Assembly: GCA_964016985.1 (NCBI GenBank) | Contig: OZ024835.1 | Coordinates: 65,928,828-65,992,827 of the forward strand | Reading direction: 5' to 3' | DNA: 64,000 nucleotides | Origin: Anodontia alba | Taxonomy: Eukaryota; Mollusca; Bivalvia; Lucinida; Lucinidae | Shown: one piece after another, positions 1 through 10,418 of the stretch | Layout of the letters: each line of letters begins with the position of its first letter | How positions within the stretch are numbered: the first letter of the stretch is position 1 | Program-made: the position numbers and the translations under genes | Notes under the pieces: generated by a model | Told to the model about the DNA's origin: nothing | The model's input: the letters and a program-made list of their open reading frames with translations, nothing else | Database searches by the model: none

Positions 1-768
1 GGGCGTAGCGTAGCCAATAAAGGTTTCCCTTGGAAACAAAAAACCGTATAAAAGAACGAAATTCGGAATACCAAATTTACGCTATTTGGGCAGACAGCCC
101 TGGGAAAAGGTGCAGACCCAGATCAGGCGCTTCAGAACGCAGCGTCAGTTCAAGGTATACACTGTTTACCGCTCATCATCGGGCTAGCTCTTGTTAACGG
201 TATGCACTCCGGACAAACTTTTCAGCAGACGACATATTGAAATAGCTTTCTTATTATGCCCAGAAAACAGGTTTTGACAAATGTAAAATCCTGCTGTTTC
301 GGGAAAAAGAAAAGAAAAAGAAAAACTGTCAGGACTTTGTCGTCTGTTGAATTAGCTCAGAGAATGGAAAAGGTTCAAACAGATCAACAGATTGTCAAAG
401 CCCCCACCCCCCCCCCCCTCACTTTGTTTCAAAATTTCTTTTTCATGGGAAATTTTAGATAAATCTGATAAATTTGGGATACCATATTGACCCTAAATCC
501 CTTACTCTTTATCTCATACTTCTCTCTTCAACAAGTCCATTTTACAACTGAATGTGTGTAAAAATGCTGGATGAGTGGCAAACAGTGTAGACCCTGATCA
601 GACGCCGCGTTCTGCGGCGTCTGATCTGGGGCACACTGTTTGCTCAGGCCTTTCTGTCCTAATACGTAGAGTAAGAATTTGCTCAAATCGAACCCGCATC
701 AGAAATTATCCTGGATGCGCATCTGGATATTCCTAAAGTTTTAGAACACTGACATTTTACTTAAATTG

Positions 769-805
<37 letters not shown>

Positions 806-1242
806 ATTGTCACCTTTTCTGTGCAAATTATATACGGACGGTTCTGAAAAACGTTATCCTTAAATATCGCACTTTCTATTAAAGTTATCGTTTCTGCGAA
901 AACGGTAATGCTCATTATCTCAGCTTTATGATGATGTTAATCACAAACTTCGATCAGATTTTTTTTCTATCTTAAAAAGGAAAATAATATTTTAGGAAAA
1001 ATGGAAGCACCATCCAAATGTTACAAATATATTGCAAATCGAGGAATTATGTGTCTTCTGGTATGTAGGTAGGCGGGTGAACTGGTATGCGGTCGGGCGA
1101 AAGTACGCTATATCATTTTGATTTTAGGGTTTTAAAATTTAGTGTTAAATTTAAATTGCTAATAAGGGACTAGCCCACACTTTTTAGGGGCTAGTTAACG
1201 TATTCTAAACGGAATAAATTTCAATATTGTCCAAAACTAGCT
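1..1242. other. Intergenic or T-box intronic DNA, repeats only
   Basis: No coding exon is supported here. The stretch holds a remnant of the octamer-palindrome family (about 226-365), an AACAGTG-type hairpin at 580-643 whose inner stem is ACGCCGC/GCGGCGT, and a poly(A) run at about 769-804. The 68-codon open frame at 256-462 reads through the palindrome remnant and is not a gene. Downstream T-box exons of the minus-strand gene would have to lie to the left of this region; no T-box exon 2 sequence was found on the minus strand. Confidence 0.6.
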
Positions 1243-1246
1243 TTAA

Positions 1247-1423
1247 CCCTTTCACTGCCATAGGCGATAATAATAATAGGCTCATATGAGCCATCTCATC
1301 TGGATCTACGCTGTTTGACATTCAGTCTTTCAACTTTACGTATAAACTTCTTATCAAGGGATAGTTTGTTAAAAAAAAATCAAGCAGACGACAATTGTCG
1401 TCTGAAATTTGGCATCGAAAGAG
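1247..1423. mobile_element. TTAA-flanked MITE
   Basis: The termini CCCTTTCACTGCCA and TTGGCATCGAAAGAG are imperfect inverted repeats, and TTAA lies directly outside both ends (1243-1246 and 1424-1427). A TTAA target duplication is the hallmark of piggyBac-type transposition. No transposase is present, so this is a non-autonomous element. Confidence 0.6.
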
Positions 1424-1494
1424 TTAATCCTTATTTCAAATAAGTGTTATTGCAGCAGTGCATTAGTTTTAACCATTACCAATCTCTGGGCTGA

Positions 1495-1660
1495 TTCAGC
1501 AGACGTCTAACTGGAGATATTTTTCTTACTTTTCCCGGAAAACAAGTTTAGACATTTCATGCAGATGAGACAATTTGCATGAAATGTCAAAACTTGTTTA
1601 CTGGGAAAATATTCCAATATGTCGTCTGCTGAAAAATTTACTCAGAGTGCTAAGCATTAA
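1495..1660. repeat. Octamer-palindrome element (family D)
   Basis: The core at about 1533-1613 pairs an arm containing GACATTTCATGCA with one containing TTTGCATGAAATGTC. It is flanked by the family's outer sequence (CAGCAGACG on the left, CGTCTGCTG on the right). ATTTGCAT is present in several copies of this family. Confidence 0.65.
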
Positions 1661-1849
1661 GCAACTAGGTATTCTTAACTGTTTTACCCACCCATTTCCC
1701 ATCTCATCGGGTATCATGATTTTTCTTTTGGGTAAATGATTCTTTTCCCTGTTTTGTTATCTAATAATTTCCCTGTTTTGTTATTGGGCACAAGAAATAC
1801 TGATATTTGGGAATGTATCCCATAAATGTAATCTGAATTGCATTTAATC

Positions 1850-2027
1850 CGTCCGTCTCTTGCTGAACACTACATGCCCTGTCTTAGCAAACAGTGTAGA
1901 AGCCAACTGATCTGGATCTGCACTGTTAGTTATTTGTGAATTTCTATCAAAAACACGGATCAAGAAGTCTGATTGGCTGAAAATTAGAAGTGGGCGTGGC
2001 ACCTTAACTTATTCAGCATGGCAAGGG
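1850..2027 (+). mobile_element. TTAA-type MITE (family C), left end decayed
   Basis: The right end ATTCAGCATGGCAAGGG is followed by TTAA. The internal hairpin (AACAGTGTAG to CACTGTTA) has lost most of its left inner arm. It matches the family with complete copies at 18287-18497 and 36686-36891. Confidence 0.6.
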
Positions 2028-2235
2028 TTAAAGACATTTCAATTGGGTCAATACCACAAAAACCCGTCTTAACTAAGGAACTGTTACACAATAAAGCAAG
2101 CAGATGGATCGAACTACGAGTTCTAACAACGTTATTACGATCCTTCCCACATCATGCAACATATATACCATATTTTAGGCAATGATGATAATAATGTTTT
2201 TTTTTTTTTTTTTTTTTTTTTTTTGAAAATGCGTC

Positions 2236-2260
2236 TGCATTATTATTATTATTATTATTG
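2236..2260. repeat. (ATT)n tract at LINE 3' end
   Basis: This short ATT tract lies at the 3' side of the minus-strand LINE fragment. On the minus strand it reads as an (AAT)n tail after AATAAA-like sequence. A T-rich run lies just upstream at about 2197-2224. Confidence 0.6.
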
Positions 2261-2447
2261 GTTTAAACAATATTTATTTTAAAGCTCGTATAAAGTTACA
2301 TCGATAAAACAGACATGTCGAATAGGATCTGACTGTAAGCTGTAATGCTTATAAATGTCATCTCCTGGAAACAAGTTCGTATACAACATAACTGAACGGC
2401 ATGACTAATAATGAAAACTGTTGGACATTTTGAACAAGCAAACAAGA

Positions 2448-2455
2448 CATACACA

Positions 2456-2533
<78 letters not shown>
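2448..2533. repeat. Compound (CA)n(GA)n microsatellite
   Basis: About ten CA units run directly into about thirty GA units. Open frames on both strands here (Ser/Leu and Arg/Glu repeats) are translations of the microsatellite. Confidence 0.95.
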
Positions 2534-2537
<4 letters not shown>

Positions 2538-2642
2538 GACCGACTGACGCCCGTGCCTAAATATGTATGGGATCAAGAGCTGTACGTTAAATATGTAGAA
2601 GTGCCATTTAGTACGTTAGCCAACGGTTGATGACTGGGTATG

Positions 2643-3573
2643 CTATACAAATCTTCCAGACTTGATGATGAAATCCTGTACTTGCAAGAAAAGGGCTTCA
2701 TTTTCCTGAGATGTTAAGTTAGTTTTGCCGTGCAGAAGATCTTTAACTGAGTAAGTGCGTAAATCGGCCGGTAAGTATCTTTCCCTTGCAACCGTGTAGT
2801 TAGGACAACTGAAGAAGAAATGTTGCACACTTTCAAATCCTCCACAGCGACAAGATGGGCTGGGAATGATATGTTTGCGGTAGAGATCAGAGTTTAGGGA
2901 ACTGCAGTCCATTCTTAGTCGAGCTTGGAGGATCTGACCTAAGCGTGTACCAACATTGAAGTATTTGGGAGGTGTCTGTATATTTCTGTTCAGGAACGAT
3001 TTGAATATTGTTAAGGTTGATGCCTCTTTAGTTTCAGCCGGCAAGTTGTTCCAGGCTCGTATAGTAGCTGGAAAGAACGAATCAAAAAAGAGATAAGTAT
3101 TGGCTCTGTAGTTTTGAATGTGGTCAGAGTTTCGGAGATTGTACCTAGTTGTTGCTTGTACAGTTGGAGGCACAAGGTTCATAAGATAGTTTGGAGCTGA
3201 CCCATGCAGTATTTTGTAAAACGCTACAAGCTTGTGTTTGTTCCGCCTGCTTTGAAGGGACTCTCAACCCAGGTCAGAGTAAATTTTATCTATGTTACAG
3301 AGTTTTGTTGCTCCTGTTATTATTCTCGCGGCCTCGACATGTATTGCATCCAACTGCTTTTTAGTTTCCAAGGAGCAGTTGTCCCACACTATGTCACTGT
3401 ATTCAAGAAGGGGACGAACAAAGGCAGTGTACATTTTTTCAAGGGATTTTCTACTGACTCTGAACTTCAAAGCCCGGAGAAGATTTAAACGTATACAGGC
3501 CTTCTCAGAAATTGTTCGCACGTGATCTGCCCAGTTGCATGTATTAGAGAATATGAGTCCTAAGTGTTTGTGC

Positions 3574-3575
<2 letters not shown>
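2643..3575 (-). pseudogene. 5'-truncated LINE reverse transcriptase, C-terminal part
   Basis: On the minus strand a continuous frame reads from about 3575 to a stop at 2643. It contains the stretch HVRTISEKACIRLNLLRALK, then YTAFVRPLLEYSDIVWDNC, then LCNIDKIYSDLG, and later ATIRAWNNLPAE and a Cys-rich CRCGG..SVQHFFFSCP segment. This is the usual layout downstream of the reverse transcriptase core in jockey/CR1-like non-LTR retrotransposons of invertebrates. One in-frame stop at 3264-3266 falls where related elements normally have Trp (LG*ESLQSRR). The reverse transcriptase catalytic core and endonuclease are missing, cut off at an ATT tract (3573-3617). It is a dead fragment, relatively young judging by the single disabling change. 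Confidence 0.8.
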
Positions 3576-3617
<42 letters not shown>

Positions 3618-3619
3618 TT
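3573..3619. repeat. (ATT)n microsatellite
   Basis: About fourteen ATT units abut the 5' truncation point of the LINE fragment. A second ATT tract lies at its 3' end (2236-2260), so the element is bracketed by the same simple repeat. Confidence 0.9.
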
Positions 3620-3769
3620 AGAAATTGTAAGCTCTCAAACGTAATTCCGTACTTCCTGACAATCAATCTAAGAAAGAATCCTTTGAAAGTAAAGAACGCA
3701 CTAGAGAATGCAAAAAAGCTTTAACACTTAGCACTCTGGGTAAATATTCAGCAGACGACATTTTGAATT

Positions 3770-4330
3770 ATGAGCCAGCGCAGGACATTACGAAAACACG
3801 CCTATTCAAATACATTGAAAATTTCACCACAAGAAATTGAAAGTTTTCAGGTAAAAATTCTGATATTTTTCATATTTCTGCTCAAAACATAGATTGTGGG
3901 TACTCGTTAGAACCGCCTCGCCTTTCTGCTCAAAACATAGATTGTGGGTACTCGTTAGAACCGCCTCGCCGAGGCGGTTCTAACGAGTACCCACAATCTA
4001 TGTTTTGAGCAGAAATAAGAACAATAATGTATACCCCTGTAAACCCCAGTTTACTATATAAAAGTGGGGTTTAAGGGGGTCAAAATTATATAGACATGTT
4101 TTCGTGATGACGAAACCTACTGGACCTGTGTGACCAGCAAAGACAGATCAACCTGTACATCCATCCACTATGGCAAGGGTTCTCGTTTATCCGTCTTTGG
4201 ATAGCTCTGTGACTGTAGATGGCACATTCATTCAGCGAGGACTCTGATCAGACTGCGCAGCTGCGCAGGCTGATCTGAGTCTTCGCTGGTCACACAAGTC
4301 TTATTGTAGGCTTCATCATGCGCTGGCTCA
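3770..4330. mobile_element. TIR element (TGAGCCAGCGCA) nested in family D
   Basis: The ends TGAGCCAGCGCA and TGCGCTGGCTCA are inverted repeats bordered by TA on both sides, consistent with a TA target duplication. The interior carries GTGTGACCAGC and GCTGGTCACAC arms. A diverged relative lies at 27051-27287. The family A element 3786-4109 is inserted inside it. Confidence 0.65.
3786..4109 (-). mobile_element. Family A hairpin MITE with a duplicated arm
   Basis: The termini CATTACGAAAACA and TGTTTTCGTGATG are inverted. The interior holds the family's GGGGTTTACAGGGG-type segment and the hairpin ending in GGTACTCGTTAGAACCGCC. The left hairpin arm (period 48 bp) is present twice in direct orientation (3875-3922 and from 3923), followed by one right arm. 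Confidence 0.75.
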
Positions 4331-4504
4331 TATATATATTCTTACTTTTCCGAGAAAACAGGATTTGTCATTTCATGCAAATTGTCTCCAATAGAGACAA
4401 TTTGCATGAAATATCAAAACCTGTTTTTGTCAAAAATAAGAAAAAATACCACCAGTTCGTCGTCTGTTGAATTAGCACGGATATTGGTAAAGTTTAAGGG
4501 TTAA

Positions 4505-5030
4505 AGGCAGACTGGCTACATTGCGGCTGTAAGAGCAGCAGACGGAATCAGAAGGGGTTCCCCTAATGAAAGAAACCTTGACCGACATTCGCTCTGTTTG
4601 CAGAATCATTACACAGGGACGGATCCAAGAGGAGTTCGTGGGGTTCAGTCCTATCCCGGATTTGATTCAAAATCTCATTTTCATGCGAAATTTGATAAAT
4701 TCTGGATACCCTAAATACCTTATCTCTTTACCGTATACATTACTGATCAGACGCCACGTCATCCGTTTGATCAAAACTGTCTGTCTAAATTCTTAGGATA
4801 AGTATGGTAATTTGATCAAATCGCATCCCCACGGACACACACACACACAACATAAAATAAAATAGATAAATAAAATATGAAACCCCTGTTTAAATAATCC
4901 TGGATCTATCTGTGACAACAAGGACACCGATCAGGCCATTTGTATGTTCCAACCAGCGCAGAATTATAAGATTCAGCTAAGATACCTTTTTTGCATGGGA
5001 CAGCTAAGCTATAAAAGAAAACATTCTTAC
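4505..5030. other. Non-coding, probably T-box intron 1
   Basis: Downstream of the T-box exon 1 donor on the minus strand. A short CA run lies at about 4836-4849. Nothing else is recognised, and no T-box exon 2 is present. Confidence 0.5.
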
Positions 5031-5803
5031 CGTCCTTGTTTTGTTACAATCATTTCCGTCTGATGGGCATGGAATTTCGTCCATAATTCCCTGTTGCACA
5101 GAAAAACACCTGCCTTGCCATCATGAAGACCTTGCATGCTGGCCCCGTATCCCCAGCCTTCATTAATGAGCGCTCCCGTTCCCCGGGGAGAAATGTGTTC
5201 GTTTGTAGACAGGGAATTGGTAGGCGAAAAATACTGTACTTCTTGTTTGACTTCGACTGGAAACTGGTAGGGGTAGGATGTGACCACCTGTCGGGGATCA
5301 TCCGGCGTAGGATACTTTTCGTTGTAACTTTGTGGCGACTCGTACGTCTCTCTATCTTGTGTCTGATACAATGTCACTGGGATGTTCTGAAAGTCGTGGA
5401 ATCTTTGCTGTGTCGGGTCGTCAGATTTTTGGTATTCATTTTGTTCAAAGGCTTGCGCGCTGTTGTACACTTCTTCCGCAAAATTTCTATTCAAATACCT
5501 CGAGCTCACTGTTTGTAGCGTGGCAAACTGCCCGTCGTCGTCGGGAGACGACGCATCTTCTCTTCCTTCATCTGCATCCTCGTTACAAAAAGAGTCATCC
5601 CCGCTTGAGGATTCGTTTTGTCCCTCCAAGCGTCGACCAACCTCCTCCTCCACAAACAGACTATTCTCATTTTGTTGTAATAACCTGCTGCCGGATTTAT
5701 CCTCAAAATATCCGCTGTTTGATTTATCCTCGTAGTATTCACTTTGATCATTGTAATAGGCTTCCCTCAACATTTCAGTTTGCATTAAAGTCGCACTCGC
5801 CAT
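5031..5803 (-). CDS. Tbr: T-box transcription factor, T-brain/Eomes class, exon 1 (partial gene)
   Basis: The 257 complete codons plus two bases of codon 258 encode an acidic, Tyr/Gln/Asn-rich region that leads into the start of a DNA-binding T-box. The final residues, [20 protein letters not shown] then TEMIVTKQG(R), match the N-terminus of the T-box in the Tbr1/Eomes/T-bet group (VFLCNRPLW.KFH.HQTEMI.TKQGR). Members bind T-box half-sites in DNA and regulate development. The start at 5803 has A at -3 and an in-frame stop at 5822-5824 just upstream. The exon ends at a donor (ACG|GTAAGA, 5031/5030) that splits the Arg codon. The rest of the T-box must lie left of the window. Residues 1-225 are low-complexity and not recognisable by family. 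T-box identity is near certain; the T-brain subclass is likely. Confidence 0.9.
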
Positions 5804-6406
5804 TTTTTTAACAAGTGTGTTTTATCTTTATTTTTCTGCAGTTTCACAACTTATAATAACTTAAGTACAGGTAACTTTAAAAACTTGCTATACAATTCGC
5901 GAAAATAGAACTGAGAACATTAGCGCATAAACTGTGAATGAATTTTAGAACCTTTCCGATCAGTGGACACCATGTATAATGAACCACAAAAACATTAAAC
6001 GGTATACAAAAATGACATCATGAGTAGAAAAATTATGTGAGTTTTAATCTGATATTTAATGGCAGCAATTTGAAATGAACATCAGCTGTTTTGATCACTC
6101 TTGTCACCGGATGGCAGCTGTTTTCTGTTATGAGTTTACCTGTCCACTCGACTCCTAGCCTTTTGTTCGCTCGTGCAGTGATTACGTCATATTGGAGGAC
6201 GTGCGACAAACAGACACGCGCTCGGTCTTGGATGGTTAGTGGCAATTAGCGAGAAGAAAAGGGAACATTATCAAGAAAGAGAAAAGTTTGTTTGGTCATG
6301 TCAATTTTCTGTCACGTAGGTATTCAAAGCCGTGAAACACATATGGCCATCGTTTAGCAACCCCAATATGCATTTACCCTTTTATACCTGTATTTAAAGT
6401 ACATAT
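5804..6406 (-). promoter_or_regulatory. Upstream region of the T-box gene
   Basis: This repeat-poor 600 bp lies directly 5' of the T-box start and should hold its 5' UTR and proximal promoter. A CRE-like TTACGTCA lies at 6182-6189 in a locally GC-richer patch (about 6110-6240). No TATA box can be assigned with confidence. The 70-codon minus-strand open frame at 6033-6245 has no recognisable features. Confidence 0.35.
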
Positions 6407-6683
6407 CATCACGAAAACATACCTTTATTATTTTGACCCCCTTAAACCCAACTTTTATATAGTAAAACTGGGGTTTACAGGGGTATATATATTTTTTCTT
6501 ATTTCTGATCAAAACATAGATTGTGGGTACTCGTTAGAACCGCCTCGTCGAGGCGGTTCTAACGAGTACCCACAATCTATGTTTTGAGCAGAAATATGAA
6601 AAATATCAGCATTTTTCTCTGAAAATTTTCATTTTTTGGTGATAAAATATTCATTATATTTGAATAGGCATGTTTTCGTAATG
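6407..6683 (+). mobile_element. Family A hairpin MITE
   Basis: The termini CATCACGAAAACAT and ATGTTTTCGTAATG are inverted with one mismatch over about 14 bp. The core is a near-perfect hairpin of about 45 bp per arm, with GGTACTCGTTAGAACCGCC meeting GGCGGTTCTAACGAGTACC. It matches copies at 11138-11417 and 15710-15980 (same orientation) and 3786-4109 (inverted). Confidence 0.85.
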
Positions 6684-6689
6684 ATTCCC

Positions 6690-6693
6690 TCCG

Positions 6694-6724
<31 letters not shown>
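6690..6724. repeat. (CT)n microsatellite
   Basis: About fifteen CT units follow the family A element. Confidence 0.95.
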
Positions 6725-6727
<3 letters not shown>

Positions 6728-6811
6728 AGGCGCAACGTGAGAACAATTCAACCTGCGCATTCGCACAGTCCGATCAGAGTCTTTCGTTGTCCGCATGAAG
6801 AATTTTTGATT

Positions 6812-7103
6812 GTGGTGGGGTTTAACGAAACGTCAACCCTTGTGGGTCACTTTGTGTCGTCTCCCAGAGAAAGGGAGAAAAGAGATAGAAGAGACAGTAG
6901 AGGAGATGACAGAGAAGGATAGGGAAGAAAGAGGGAAATGACAGAAAGTGAAGGAACAGAAGAAAATACAATATTCCCCCTCTACCCTTACCTGTTGCAA
7001 GGACAGCAGGCCTTGTCCATCTGTAAGCCAATATCAGTTGGACGACCCGAAGAAACTTTGTATCCTTTGCAAAAGCACCCTGAAGATTCTGATTAGACTG
7101 CAC
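6812..7103 (-). repeat. Dispersed repeat with purine/pyrimidine-rich core
   Basis: The minus strand carries CTCTGGGAGACGACACAAA and a pyrimidine-rich core, and is similar over its length to 28942-29215 on the plus strand. Both copies keep one frame open (endings SPFLWETTQ(S/N)DPQGLT) without indels. A shorter fragment of the same repeat is at about 28030-28075. The class is unknown; a SINE-like element is possible. Confidence 0.6.
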
Positions 7104-7150
7104 GAATGCACAGGCTGATCTAAATCTTCGCTGGGCATAAATTATATTTT

Positions 7151-7153
7151 CTG

Positions 7154-7233
<80 letters not shown>

Positions 7234-7234
7234 C

Positions 7235-7292
<58 letters not shown>

Positions 7293-7294
7293 CT
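7151..7294. repeat. (CTAT)n microsatellite
   Basis: About 35 CTAT units with one CTCT interruption. Confidence 0.97.
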
Positions 7295-7394
7295 AAACTA
7301 ATGTCGAAATTAATAAATAAAACGTAGTTTATTTTTCTTTCGTGAAAGCACATACAGGGAATAACAACAACTACGAACTACTTTGCAACAGGGT

Positions 7395-7456
<62 letters not shown>
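7395..7456. repeat. (GA)n microsatellite
   Basis: About thirty GA units ending in GGGAGGAAG. Confidence 0.97.
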
Positions 7457-7460
<4 letters not shown>

Positions 7461-7637
7461 AAGCTTTTCTTATATCATGTCTGCCTTTCAGATTTTCTAT
7501 ATAGTATAGGCAATAAATTAAATTTGTATTCTCTCGTAGCTATAGATAAGATTCTCTCTCTCGTTTTTTTGCTTTTTTTTTTCGTCTCAGTCCCTGCCTT
7601 CTTAATTCTTCTTCTCAGTTAGGTGTTGAAAACCGCA

Positions 7638-7703
7638 TAAAAAAAAAAAAAAAAAAAAAAAATAAATAAATAAATAAATAAATAAATAAAATTAAAAAAA
7701 AAA
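7638..7703. repeat. Poly(A)/(AAAT)n tract
   Basis: A 22-base A run grades into AAAT units. Confidence 0.9.
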
Positions 7704-7741
7704 AATCCGACCACTCTGATTTGGACATCTTTCAGAAAGCC

Positions 7742-7936
7742 ATTTAACTGTTCTAGTAAGTACAATATCTAATTCACAGTTATTTTTGTTGAAAAAATGT
7801 GATTAGCTTTAGCAAATGCAAAAGCTACTCACATTTTTTTTTCAGCAAAAATACTAGCATATATGCCATATTTAATAATCAAAGTTTTAACGATACGTTA
7901 ACTAACGATATCGTTAGTTTTGAACAACTGGGTCCT
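7742..7936. mobile_element. Family E MITE, partial
   Basis: It has the family E palindrome (AAAAAATGTGATTAGC against GCTACTCACATTTTTTT) and the right end TTGAACAACTGGGTCC. The left terminal GGGCCCAGTTGTTC end is missing. Confidence 0.65.
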
Positions 7937-8188
7937 GTATTTTGTGTCTCCTGATGAAAAAGTACCTCATTAATATTCATGAGGATTTTATGACGTCATA
8001 AAGTGAATTTTAAATTTTAAAGTATGATAAATGTGTGACATATAAACAACTAGAAACAATTTTTCTCAAATGCTCATTAATTAATATTGCTATAACGTGG
8101 GAGGAAAACTGTGGAAAACTCGAAACTGTGTTAAAGTAATTTTGTTCCAACGACACATCCGGGGTATCTCGTGGTATATGTAGTTCCA

Positions 8189-8290
8189 ACAGCGAAAAAA
8201 AAAACAAAAAAAAAAAAAAAAAAAACCAAAAAAAAAAAAAAAAAAATACAACAAACAAAAAAAAAAAAAAAAAAAAAAACAACAAAAAAA
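8189..8290. repeat. A-rich simple repeat
   Basis: Interrupted poly(A) with AAC units. The long Phe-rich open frame on the minus strand comes from this tract. Confidence 0.95.
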
Positions 8291-8299
8291 TGTAGGAAC

Positions 8300-8362
8300 A
8301 GCGAAGGCCCTGATCAGACTGCGCGAATGCGCAGTCTGATCTGGATCTTCGCTGTTTAGGTA
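8300..8362. repeat. Hairpin, GCGAAGGCCCTGATCAG type
   Basis: The left arm GCGAAGGCCCTGATCAGAC and the right arm GTCTGATCTGGATCTTCGC enclose a GCGC stem. Relatives are at about 8465-8525, 8562-8632 and 43732-43797. Confidence 0.7.
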
Positions 8363-8739
8363 TGCCCGGAAGGTACAATTTAACTGAACAAGAGTCCTAT
8401 TTTTTTCACAGAAGCGTCTTCCGTATGATGCGCAGCGTAGGAAAAGGGCCCTGGTGCCATATGCGAACAGCGAATGTCCAGATGAGCATGCGCATCAGTG
8501 CAATCTGATCTGGATATTCTCTGGTCTCCGACATAAACTACAATATCCATTGATTCTGCAAGCGGACAACGAAGGCCCTGATCAGCTTGCGCGAATGCGC
8601 AGGCTGATCAAGGTCTGCGTTATCCGCAAATTGCATAAAGGCCATTTTCGTGCGTTAAGCATCAAAACGATGAAGGGGCAGATCCAGGGTGATTTCTGAG
8701 GGGTGCTATTTGGTCAAATTAACACACTTATTGTACGTA

Positions 8740-8962
8740 TTCGGACAGGCAGGCCTGCGCAAACAGTGTAGACCCAGATCAAACGCCACAGCCAGAATGC
8801 GGTGACTGATCAGGATCACACTGTCTGACCCTCATCCACATCCAGTAATTTTACACACATTTACAGGTGTCTGACCCTCATCCTCATCCAGTAATTTTAC
8901 ACACATTTACAGGTGTTTGGCCCTCATCCTCATCCAGTAATTTTACACACATTTACAGGTAG
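8740..8962. repeat. Family F hairpin element with a tripled right end
   Basis: The hairpin GCAAACAGTGTAGACCCAG to CACACTGTCTG is followed by three direct copies of a ~54 bp unit (CCCTCATCC..CATCCAGTAATTTTACACACATTTACAGGTGT). In other copies (17096, 25200, 41690) this end is present once, so it expanded here. Confidence 0.7.
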
Positions 8963-9574
8963 TAAAACAGACTTGTAGAAGAGAACTAAAAGGGAAAGAG
9001 TAAGGGTGTGAATATTTAGAGTAAATACGCTTGTGAAAAAAACATTTTGAGTCATTTGGGGGTAGGGGAGAGGGAGAGGCTCGACCCACACACCGTACCC
9101 TACTCTGAATACGCCGCTGCCAGGTACGGGTATCTCTTTTGCAGACGGAACAGACTTTGATCTAATTTTATCGTATGACAACAATTCTGCCCCCCCCCCC
9201 CACCCCACCCCAAAAGAAATGCAACACTTCTAATTAAACTGCAAAATAAAGTAACACCAAAACTCATCACCAAAACACAATTTCTTGTATGTATTTTTGA
9301 GGAATAAACAAGTCAACTATACCCGAAATTGTTGACTTACATGCACGTTTTACGCACTAAATCAATTGTACAACTTATAAAGGTCTTTATTTAGTCTTCG
9401 TTTCTTAAACCATTTCGGAGCGCTATGTTTCTTTTTCGGGACATTATAGAATAAAGATGTGTTACTAAACTGAATTTTGAAACAAACGTAATGAATAATT
9501 ATTTGAAATTTGAAAATTGTTTCTTTTTTCAGTTCATATAAGCATTTTAACCCTTTCAGACCTGCGGACCAATA

Positions 9575-9660
9575 CAAGTACTTTTGTAAACAATGCAGAT
9601 ACAGATGAGACAACTCGTCACGAGCCGTCTCATCAGAATCTATACTGTTTCCAATCATAT
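9575..9660. repeat. Diverged AACAGTG-type hairpin
   Basis: GTAAACAATGCAGATACAGAT pairs with ATCAGAATCTATACTGTTT around the inner stem GAGACAACTCGTCACGAGCC. Confidence 0.5.
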
Positions 9661-9811
9661 TATTGATTTGTGACCGAAGCTCACATTTGCGGCAATGGAT
9701 CTGTCCAAATTCATAAATAGTTCATTTCCGAAAAAGGTTAAACAACGAAGTTTATATTAAGTAAATACTAATATTAGATAAAGAGGTAAAACACTGACAA
9801 TTATGAACAGA

Positions 9812-10250
9812 AACAGAACAGAACAGATCTTTATTGAGAACTCCAAAGGGCTATAAAGCCCATCAGGACATAACATTTAACAGTGTGATGGCGAATATAC
9901 ACAATGACAACATTTTACATACACAAATCTGTAGTAAGGCTCAGTACTAGTAAATATGTATTAATCCAAATGATTTGAAAAATTAATTATCTGAATAACT
10001 ACCCAGAAAGGACAAGCCAAAGTGATTGGGGCTTGTCTCTACCCGCTTTGGCTCACCTATCTGGGCAGCTACTTTCAGCAGTAGAGTAGAAATCTGTGTT
10101 GTAATATACATCGTACTATTTATCCTTCAGACTAAATATTTGCAGACACTAATAAGACATAATATAGGAAATAGTGACATACGAGAAGGTGTACACAATT
10201 AAAATGGAGCATGAGCTACCAAAGGATATGTACAAAAGTGTTTATTTATT
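9812..10250 (-). mobile_element. 3' end of a LINE (minus strand)
   Basis: On the minus strand the sequence GGGCTTTATAGCCCTTTGG is followed by AATAAAGATCTGTTCTGTTC. An AATAAA box before a short pentamer tail (TTCTG)n is typical of the 3' terminus of CR1/L2-like non-LTR elements. No coding part remains. A similar terminus lies immediately upstream at 10252. Confidence 0.5.
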
Positions 10251-10251
10251 T

Positions 10252-10382
10252 ATGAATAGAATAGAATAGATTTATTTCAAAATTCCAATAGGTATTAAAG
10301 CCCTTGAGGATATAAAACAAACATATACGATGGCATATGACATAGTCATTAAAGATACAAAAGCATTTTCTGTTATTACCTG

Positions 10383-10418
<36 letters not shown>

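Larger units (their letters stand above)
3721..4504. mobile_element. Family D element interrupted by two nested elements
   Basis: TTAA at 3721-3724 is followed by CACTTAGCACTCTGGG and the family D sequence CAGCAGACGACATTTTGAA. The element resumes at about 4331 with TTCTTACTTTTCCGAGAAAA and the octamer palindrome (ATGCAAATTGTCTCC, GAGACAATTTGCAT), and ends at TTAA 4501-4504. The two halves match the uninterrupted order seen in other copies, so the central block is an insertion. Confidence 0.65.

Noticed and set aside
2358..2630. Ser/Leu and Arg/Glu repeat proteins on both strands
   Set aside because: Translations of the (CA)n(GA)n microsatellite.
1..5030. T-box exon 2 in the window
   Set aside because: No segment resembling the next conserved T-box residues after TKQGR was found on the minus strand; the region is repeats.
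5050..5811. Other long open frames over 5050-5811 on both strands
   Set aside because: Shadows of the T-box exon; only the frame ending in the T-box shows family similarity.
8010..8378. 122-codon minus-strand membrane-like protein
   Set aside because: The Phe run comes from an A-rich simple repeat at 8189-8290.
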